NCBI RefSeq assembly: GCF_022138605.1
Contig: NZ_JACBFS010000001.1
Coordinates: 1,236,722 to 1,300,721, forward strand
DNA length: 64,000 bases
Direction: 5' to 3'
DNA from: Xanthobacter sp. NM-25
GTDB lineage: Bacteria; Pseudomonadota; Alphaproteobacteria; Rhizobiales; Xanthobacteraceae
Below, piece by piece: positions 58,581 through 64,000 of this stretch. Both the position numbers and the translations under genes were made by a program. The stretch's first letter is position 1, and each line of letters begins with the position of its first letter. The notes beneath the pieces are model-generated. The model ran no database searches, was not told where the DNA came from, and was given only the letters and a program-made list of their open reading frames with translations.

Positions 58581-60482
58581 TCACTCCGCCGCCACCAGCG
58601 TGCCGGAGGCATCGCCATCGTTCACGCTGGAGAGAATGTCGCCCACCCGTTCGGCGCAGCTACCACAGCCGCCCGAGGCCTTGGTGTGTGCCTTCACGTC
58701 CGCCACGGTGTTGAGTCCTTGGGCGCGAATGGCGTCCTCAATGGTGCCCACATCGACGCTCATGCAATTGCAGACCTTCTTGGCCCGCCGCGCGGCTTCC
58801 GCCGCCACCGGATCGGTGATCACCGCCGGCGGGGCCGCGACACCCTTCGCCTCCAGGATCTCCTCGATGCGGATCGCGCAGGCGCCGCAGCCGCCGGAGG
58901 CATTGGTGTGCTGCTTCACGCCCTCCACGGTGGTGAGGCCGTGGGCGGCGATGGCGTCCTCGATCGTCCCGAGATCCACGCTCTTGCAATTGCAGATCTT
59001 TTTGGCGCGCCGCGCGGCTTCCGCCGCTACCGGATCGGCGGCGAGGGCCGCCGCTTCCGCCTCCATCTGGGCGATGGCCCGTGCCTGCCAGCTGTTGGCG
59101 GGATCCTCCCACGGTGCCGGCTTGCGCACCTGCTCCCAGATCGGGTTGTAGAGCGCCTTGTCGATCTCCTCGACCAGCTTCACCATGCCCACATAGCCCA
59201 TATAGGCGTGGTGGCGCTCCTGGTTGATGTCGAGCCAGGGCATGTTCGCCTTGAGCGCGATGAACTGCGAGCGGCCGCCCGACAGCATGATGTCCGCCTT
59301 CGCGTCTTTGAGCATTCTGTACATTTCGCGCGGCGTCATGTCGTCGATCATGTGGGCGTCCTGGCCCATCAGTTCCTTGATGCGCTCCTTGTCCTCCTTG
59401 GTGGACTTCTTCACCGAGGTGCCGACCAGCTCCAGCCCGGCCTCCTGCAGAGCCGCGACCACCGACCACGACTTCACACCGCCGGTGATAAGCAGCACCT
59501 TCTTGCCCTTGAACCGGGGCTTATACTTGGCGATGGCATCCCACGCCTTCTTCTCTTCCCGGGCGATGATCGCCTCGGTGCGGTCCATCAGCTCGGGATC
59601 GGCACCCTTCTCGATCAGCATGCGGGCGATTTCACGCAGCGAATCCGAGGAATCCTCGATGCCGTAGAAGGAACCTTCGAAGAAGGGGATGTCGTAGCGC
59701 TCCTCCATCTTGCGGGCGACGTTGATCATCGCCTTGGAGCACACCATCATCGCCGCCTTGGCGCGATGGGAGGAGGCCACATCCTTATACTTCCCGTCGC
59801 CGGAGATGCAGGCGAGGATGCGAATGCCCAGCTCATCCAGCAGCGGCTTCACCTGCCACAGCTCGCCGGAGAGGTTGTATTCGCCGATGATATTGATGTC
59901 GTAGGGTGTCGTATATTCCGGCTCCTCGGTGCCGATGACGTGCTCGAGGATGGCTTCGCCGGCGAGCTTGTTGCCGAGGTTCTTGGGGCCCACGAAGCCG
60001 GGGGAATTGACCGGGATTACCGGTTTGCCGAACTTCTCCTTGGCCGCCTTGCAGACCGCGTCGATGTCGTCGCCAATCATGGCGGGCACGCAGGTCTGGT
60101 AGACGAAAATGGCCGGCGGGTCGTATTTCTCGATGATTTCCTTGATGGACTTGAACAGCCTCTTTTCGCCGCCGAACACCACGTCCGTCTCATTGATGTC
60201 GGTGGTGAAGCCGGTCCGCCAGATGTTCGAGCCCGACGACTTGGCGCCGCGGTTGTCCCAGCTGTTGCCTTCGCAGGCAATGGGGCCGTGCACCAGGTGG
60301 GCGACATCGGTGAAGGGCTGAAGGGCGATCTTGGCGCCATCGAAAGCGCAGCCGCCGGCGGCACCGCCGGGCTGCAGCTGCTTGGTGCAGCCCTTTTTCT
60401 TCTCGGCTTCGGATTTGTTTTGGTTTTTCGCGCAACCCGGTTCGTTGAAGACGGCCTGAATCGTGTTGGACAACGAGCTCAT
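58581..60482 (-). CDS. nifE: FeMo-cofactor scaffold subunit NifE fused to two tandem [2Fe-2S] BFD-like domains
   Basis: Alpha-like subunit of the NifEN scaffold, here 633 residues where a plain NifE has about 470. ATG 60482 has GAAGGAGAG upstream. The core (1-about 475) carries the NifE motifs GPIACEGNSWDNRG, VYQTCVPAMIGDD and ISGDGKYKDV. The extension is a duplication: residues 480-553 and 554-633 each contain C-N-C, then 32 residues, then C-G-x-C (Cys497/499/532/535 and 571/573/606/609). This is the spacing of the NifU central domain and bacterioferritin-associated ferredoxin. The two copies are nearly identical in ADPVAAEAARRAKK and ASGGCG. First gene after the nifHDK block, behind a strong hairpin. 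Confidence 0.95.
   Translation of the reverse strand: MSSLSNTIQAVFNEPGCAKNQNKSEAEKKKGCTKQLQPGGAAGGCAFDGAKIALQPFTDVAHLVHGPIACEGNSWDNRGAKSSGSNIWRTGFTTDINETDVVFGGEKRLFKSIKEIIEKYDPPAIFVYQTCVPAMIGDDIDAVCKAAKEKFGKPVIPVNSPGFVGPKNLGNKLAGEAILEHVIGTEEPEYTTPYDINIIGEYNLSGELWQVKPLLDELGIRILACISGDGKYKDVASSHRAKAAMMVCSKAMINVARKMEERYDIPFFEGSFYGIEDSSDSLREIARMLIEKGADPELMDRTEAIIAREEKKAWDAIAKYKPRFKGKKVLLITGGVKSWSVVAALQEAGLELVGTSVKKSTKEDKERIKELMGQDAHMIDDMTPREMYRMLKDAKADIMLSGGRSQFIALKANMPWLDINQERHHAYMGYVGMVKLVEEIDKALYNPIWEQVRKPAPWEDPANSWQARAIAQMEAEAAALAADPVAAEAARRAKKICNCKSVDLGTIEDAIAAHGLTTVEGVKQHTNASGGCGACAIRIEEILEAKGVAAPPAVITDPVAAEAARRAKKVCNCMSVDVGTIEDAIRAQGLNTVADVKAHTKASGGCGSCAERVGDILSSVNDGDASGTLVAAE
58620..59045 (-). 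repeat. In-frame tandem duplication of the BFD-like domain in nifE
   Basis: Two copies with a period of about 222 bases (74 codons): 58824-59045 and about 58620-58823. DNA is close to identical around the segments for AAEAARRAKK and ASGGCG and diverges in between. This indicates a fairly old internal duplication that has kept all eight cysteines. Confidence 0.85.
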
Positions 60483-60592
60483 GGATCTCTCCTTCAACAA
60501 AAGGGCTGTGTCAGATCACAAGGAATTTGCGGAACTCTCCCGGTCGGGTCGGATCGGGCGGGGCCCCGGAACCGGCTCGTAGCCAAAGACAA

Positions 60593-60619
60593 CTCCCGGG
60601 CGGCAGCGCCGCCCGGGAG
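60593..60619 (-). terminator. Strong hairpin between nifK and nifE
   Basis: CTCCCGGGCGGC and GCCGCCCGGGAG form a perfect 12-bp stem with a 3-base loop, starting seven bases after the nifK stop. On the minus strand TTGTCTTT follows, so it may work as a partial terminator or as a 3' stabiliser of nifHDK mRNA. No sigma-54 promoter (TGGCAC-N5-TTGC) is visible between it and nifE. Confidence 0.7.
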
Positions 60620-60626
60620 AGAGACA

Positions 60627-62186
60627 TCAACGGATAATGTCGAACGAGTAGTCGGTCTTGGCCGGCACGATGGTGTTGGCGTCGATCGTGTCGAAGATCT
60701 TGTCCAAGATCGTGATCAGGACGTTCATGCCGCCCTGATAACCCCACACCGGCCGACGGTGGTGGTGGTGACGGTCGAAGATCGGGAAGCCGATGCGGAT
60801 CAGCGGGGTGCCCGTGTCGCGCTCCAGATACTTGCCGTAGGTGTTGCCGATCAGGAAGTCCACCGGCTCGGTGAACAGCAGCGAGCGCATGTGCCACAGG
60901 TCACGGTTCGGATAGACCTTGCAGTTCTGGCCGAACGGCGAGCTATCGAACAGCGCCTGCATCTTCTGCGCCCACTTCGGACCGCCGTTGGTGGCGAGCA
61001 CCGTGGTCGGCTCGGCGCCCAGCTCCAACAGGAAGGCGGCGAGGCCATAGCAGAGGTCCGGATCACCATAAATGGCGAACTTCTTGCCGTGGATGTGGGC
61101 CGAGGAGTCGGCGATGGCATCCACCAGGCGGCCACGCTCCTTGGCCAGTTCCTCGGGGATCTCCTTGCCGGTGATGCGGGAGACTTCCATCAGGAACTTG
61201 TCGGTGGCGGCGACGCCCACAGGGTGGTTGAACGCAACCACCTCATGACCGTGGCCCTTGATGAACGGCAAGGTCTTCTCGGTGCAGTATTCCTGCATGG
61301 AGATGGTGGCCTTGGCGTGGACGGCGGCGGCCGCCTCTTCCAGCGTGGTGCCGCCATCATACATGCGGAACTCGCCGTCGGTGGGGGTATCCCAGACGTC
61401 GGAATTGTCGCCGAGGATGGTGTACTCGACACCCATCAGATTGAAGATCCGCTTGATCTCACGCAGGTTGCCGACGGTGTAGCCATCGAAGCCACCGAGG
61501 AAGTTGATCTTCTCATTGGGCTCGCGCACCAGCTTGTCGGTGGTGCCGGCCTTGCCGTCCCAGAAGTGCTCGAGCACGCCCTTCATGGCGTTGTCGTAGC
61601 CGGTGATGTGGCTGCCGACGAAGGCCGGGGTGTGAGCGAACGGCACGTCGTATTCCGCCGGAACGGAGCCCTTCTCCTTCGCCGTCTTGATGAAGGCGTT
61701 GAGATCGTCGCCGATGACTTCCGCCATGCAGGTGGTGGAGACAGCGATCATCTTGGGCTTGTACATGTTGTAGGTGTTGGCGAGGCCGTCAATCATGTTG
61801 TTGAGGCCGCCGAACACCGCCGCATCTTCCGTCATGGACGAGGACACGCAGGAGGTGGGCTCCTTGAAGTGGCGCGAGAAGTGCGAGCGATAGTACGCCA
61901 CGCAGCCCTGCGAGCCATGCACGAACGGGATCGTGCTCTCGAAGCCGACCGCCACGAACACCGCGCCGAGCGGCTGGCACGCCTTGGCCGGGTTCACGGT
62001 CAGGGCTTCACGGGCGAAATTCTTTTCCTGGTATTCGGGCGTCTTGGCCCACTCGCGGATCCGTTCCACTTCGGCCGGATCGCGGGGGTTCTCGAACATC
62101 CGCTTCTTGTTGGCCAGCATCTGCTGGTATTCGGGACCACGGAAAAGCTCGAAGTGATCGAGCACGTTATCTGCATTTTGTGGCAT
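60627..62186 (-). CDS. nifK: Nitrogenase MoFe protein beta subunit NifK
   Basis: 519 residues. P-cluster ligands Cys70 (NPAKACQPLG), Cys95 (HGSQGCVAYY) and Cys153 (STTCMAEVIGDD) stand at the same numbers as in the Azotobacter protein. The C-terminus GKYLERDTGTPLIRIGFPIF is conserved. The pairing with nifD and intact length indicate a working MoFe protein. Confidence 0.98.
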   Translation of the reverse strand: MPQNADNVLDHFELFRGPEYQQMLANKKRMFENPRDPAEVERIREWAKTPEYQEKNFAREALTVNPAKACQPLGAVFVAVGFESTIPFVHGSQGCVAYYRSHFSRHFKEPTSCVSSSMTEDAAVFGGLNNMIDGLANTYNMYKPKMIAVSTTCMAEVIGDDLNAFIKTAKEKGSVPAEYDVPFAHTPAFVGSHITGYDNAMKGVLEHFWDGKAGTTDKLVREPNEKINFLGGFDGYTVGNLREIKRIFNLMGVEYTILGDNSDVWDTPTDGEFRMYDGGTTLEEAAAAVHAKATISMQEYCTEKTLPFIKGHGHEVVAFNHPVGVAATDKFLMEVSRITGKEIPEELAKERGRLVDAIADSSAHIHGKKFAIYGDPDLCYGLAAFLLELGAEPTTVLATNGGPKWAQKMQALFDSSPFGQNCKVYPNRDLWHMRSLLFTEPVDFLIGNTYGKYLERDTGTPLIRIGFPIFDRHHHHRRPVWGYQGGMNVLITILDKIFDTIDANTIVPAKTDYSFDIIR

Positions 62187-62233
62187 TGCGAACCCCTATG
62201 GTGGGCCTTGAACTCGACAAACCTTTCCCGTTG

Positions 62234-62255
62234 CCCCTCCCGCACGCGGGAGGGG
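62234..62255 (-). promoter_or_regulatory. Hairpin in the nifD-nifK gap
   Basis: CCCCTCCCGC and GCGGGAGGGG are perfect 10-bp arms around two bases (in practice nine pairs and a 4-base loop). It sits 41 bases after the nifD stop and 48 bases before nifK. No T-run on the minus strand, so processing or stability is more likely than termination. Confidence 0.6.
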
Positions 62256-62296
62256 CTGGGATCAGCGTGTGCAGACGAAACGCTAGTTGCGCGAGA

Positions 62297-63802
62297 TCAC
62301 TCGGCAGCGAGCAGGGTCGGCTTGGAGGGAGACTTCTTCCACGGGGTGTTGGTCATCTTCCACACCGGGGAGTTGATGGCCATGTCCATGTCACGCGCGA
62401 AGATCGCGAAACCGTCATAGCCATGATAGGGACCGGAATAGTCCCAGGAGTGCATCTGACGGAACGGCACGCCCATCTTCTGGAACACGTACTTTTCCTT
62501 GATGCCCGAGCCGACCAGATCCGGCTGGATCTTTTCGACGAACTTCTCGAACTCATAGCCGGTCACGTCGTCATAGATGATCGTGCCATCCTTGACGTAG
62601 TGCTGGGCGGTGCGCTGATAGTCGTCGTTATGGGCGAATTCGTAGCCGGTGCCGACCACTTCCATGCCCAGGTCCTCGTAGGCGCCAATGACGTGACGGG
62701 GACGCAGGCCGCCCACGTACAGCATCACGGTCTTGCCTTCCAGGCGCGGACGATACTTGGCGATCACCGCGTCCATCAGGGGCTGGTACTTGGCGATGAC
62801 GCGCTCGGCACCTTCCTTGATCTTGTCGTCGAAATAGCCGGCGATCTTGCGCAGCGACTCGGCGATCTTGGAGGGGCCGAAGAAGTTGTATTCGCACCAC
62901 GGAATACCAAACTTCTCTTCCATGTGCCGCGAGATGTAGTTCATCGAGCGGTAGCAGTGAAGCACGTTCAGCTTGGCCTTCGGGGTATTCTCGAGCTCGG
63001 CCAGAGAACCGTCGCCAGACCACTGAGCGATCACGCGCAGGCCCATCTCCTCGAGGAGGATCCGGGACGACCAAGCGTCACCACCGATGTTGTAGTCGCC
63101 GATGATGGCCACGTCATAGGGAGTCGCCTCAAACGGTGCCGGCTTCGCCGGATCCATCTTGTCGAACACCCAGTCGCGGATCGCGTCGTTGGCGATGTGG
63201 TGACCCAGAGACTGGGACACGCCACGGAAGCCCTCGCAGCGCACCGGCACGATGGTCTTGCCATCGTACTCCTTGGACTTCGACTTGGACACCGCCTCGA
63301 TGTCGTCGCCGATGAGGCCGATGGGGCACTCGGACTGAACGGTGATGCCGTTGTTCAGCGGGAACAGCTCCTGGATCTCGTCCATGATCTTCGCGAGCTT
63401 CTTGTCGCCGCCGAAGACGATGTCCTTTTCCTGGAAGTCCGAGGTGAACTGCATCGTCACGAAGGTATCGATACCCGTCGTGCCGATATAGTAGTTGCGG
63501 CGGGCAGCCCAGGAATACTGGCCGCAGCCAACCGGGCCATGCGAGATGTGGATCATGTCCTTGATGGGACCCCACACCACGCCCTTGGAACCGGCATAGG
63601 CGCATCCACGGATGGTCATGACGCCGGGGATGGACTTGATGTTGGACTTCACGCCGCAATCGGACTTGCCGGATTCGTGCACGTTGAGGTGCTTCGCACG
63701 GCGCTTCGCGGTCTTCTCCGGATAAACCTTGAGAACTTCCGCGATGAGTTCCTTATTGCGGGCCTTGATTTCAGCAACGCTCTGCTTTTCGGCCAAGCTC
63801 AT
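62297..63802 (-). CDS. nifD: Nitrogenase MoFe protein alpha subunit NifD
   Basis: 501 residues from ATG 63802; an in-frame extension to 63841 runs over the intergenic hairpin side and is not used. P-cluster ligands Cys67 (TIRGCAYAG), Cys93 (GPVGCGQYS) and Cys159 (QSECPIG). FeMo-cofactor ligands Cys283 (LNVLHCYRS) and His451 (RQMHSWDYSG). His201 of SLGHH matches the substrate-site histidine. All key residues present, Mo-type. Confidence 0.98.
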   Translation of the reverse strand: MSLAEKQSVAEIKARNKELIAEVLKVYPEKTAKRRAKHLNVHESGKSDCGVKSNIKSIPGVMTIRGCAYAGSKGVVWGPIKDMIHISHGPVGCGQYSWAARRNYYIGTTGIDTFVTMQFTSDFQEKDIVFGGDKKLAKIMDEIQELFPLNNGITVQSECPIGLIGDDIEAVSKSKSKEYDGKTIVPVRCEGFRGVSQSLGHHIANDAIRDWVFDKMDPAKPAPFEATPYDVAIIGDYNIGGDAWSSRILLEEMGLRVIAQWSGDGSLAELENTPKAKLNVLHCYRSMNYISRHMEEKFGIPWCEYNFFGPSKIAESLRKIAGYFDDKIKEGAERVIAKYQPLMDAVIAKYRPRLEGKTVMLYVGGLRPRHVIGAYEDLGMEVVGTGYEFAHNDDYQRTAQHYVKDGTIIYDDVTGYEFEKFVEKIQPDLVGSGIKEKYVFQKMGVPFRQMHSWDYSGPYHGYDGFAIFARDMDMAINSPVWKMTNTPWKKSPSKPTLLAAE

Positions 63803-63841
63803 CTTGAAATCTCGCTCTTCTTGGGGTTGCCGTTCTGGCAT

Positions 63842-63867
63842 GCCGGCCCCGGTGATACGGGACCGGC
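63842..63867 (-). promoter_or_regulatory. Hairpin in the nifH-nifD gap
   Basis: GCCGGCCCCG and CGGGACCGGC pair over 10 bases with one G-T pair, loop GTGATA. It lies 21 bases after the nifH stop. In many diazotrophs a structure here stabilises nifH mRNA so NifH exceeds NifDK. Confidence 0.6.
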
Positions 63868-63888
63868 GGCCGCGTCGGTGTCAGCCGA

Positions 63889-64000
63889 TCAGGCGGTGAG
63901 CTCGGCGGCGGTCTTGCCGACCTGGCTCTCGTCCACGGCCTTCATGATGCCGTGCTCCATGAGCAGGTCTTCCAGCTCGTCCATGGTGATCGGGGTCGGG
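63889..64000 (-). CDS. nifH: Nitrogenase iron protein NifH, C-terminal end only
   Basis: Last 36 codons and stop; the gene continues past the window edge. The tail PTPITMDELEDLLMEHGIM and then GKTAAELTA is the typical alphaproteobacterial NifH C-terminus. Placed 86 bases before nifD, the normal nifHDK order. The operon promoter lies outside the window. Confidence 0.95.
   Translation of the reverse strand, partial: PTPITMDELEDLLMEHGIMKAVDESQVGKTAAELTA

Noticed and set aside
60483..60592. Possible sigma-54 / NifA promoter before nifE
   Set aside because: No TGGCAC-N5-TTGC element is present. A TGT...ACA pair exists, but its spacing of eight does not fit the NifA site (ten).
58437..62420. 1327-codon open frame on the plus strand across the nif genes
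   Set aside because: It lies antisense to nifN, nifE, nifK and part of nifD, all of which have clear family motifs. Long antisense frames are expected at this GC content.

Overview
The window looks like a chromosomal piece of a high-GC, nitrogen-fixing alphaproteobacterium. The right end is a nif operon in the order nifH-nifD-nifK-nifE-nifN-nifX-DUF269-DUF683-fdxB-nifQ. The left end carries the helicase / S4 protein / 7Fe ferredoxin (fdxA) arrangement and ubiG found in Rhizobiales. A member of Xanthobacteraceae (Xanthobacter or Azorhizobium type) fits best, but that is inference from gene order and not a database result.

Layout. (1) 1-12.8 kb, housekeeping: an MFS exporter coupled to a MarR regulator, a CBS-domain site-2-type protease, ubiG, a long SUV3-like helicase, an S4 RNA-binding protein, fdxA, an orphan P-loop ATPase, a small secreted protein, prfC, dapD and tRNA-Ser(GGA). 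(2) 12.8-19.4 kb, acquired: directly after the tRNA lies a frameshifted remnant of a P4-type integrase, then a complete type I restriction-modification set hsdM-hsdS-hsdR on the minus strand. (3) 19.8-29.2 kb, surface: a LytS/LytTR-type two-component pair followed by a 2419-residue autotransporter whose passenger repeats an AQS(V/I)GGGGG motif about 15 times. (4) 29.3-42.1 kb, accessory: three paralogous LuxR-HTH regulators, a 904-residue glycosyltransferase-like protein, a sulfotransferase-like protein with a coiled coil, an oxalate-decarboxylase-type bicupin, a DUF1275 membrane protein and a ClC antiporter. Several long, AT-rich intergenic stretches lie here. (5) 42.5-52.5 kb, transport and phosphorus: an MFS protein, a Na/Pi-cotransporter with PhoU-like tail, an inositol-phosphatase-family enzyme, a DeoR regulator and an Ugp-like ABC importer, with a divergent metallophosphoesterase. 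A PHO-box-like repeat sits in the divergent gap. (6) 52.5-54.7 kb: a PNPOx-like flavoprotein divergent from a MocR/PdxR regulator. (7) 55.0-64.0 kb: the nif operon, all on the minus strand, cut by the window edge inside nifH.

How the parts work together. The nif genes encode the nitrogenase components (H, D, K), the FeMo-cofactor scaffold (E, N), cofactor carriers or helpers (X, DUF269, DUF683), a dedicated ferredoxin and the molybdenum-donor protein NifQ. NifE is unusual in carrying two tandem [2Fe-2S] BFD-like domains at its C-terminus. Hairpins sit in the nifH-nifD, nifD-nifK and nifK-nifE gaps, as expected where a polycistronic message is processed to give unequal protein amounts. The Ugp-like cluster and its neighbours look like a phosphate-starvation unit for phosphodiester uptake and hydrolysis. 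The glycosyltransferase, sulfotransferase-like protein, giant autotransporter, LytTR pair and LuxR paralogs together suggest regulated remodelling of the cell surface; this last link is inference from proximity only.
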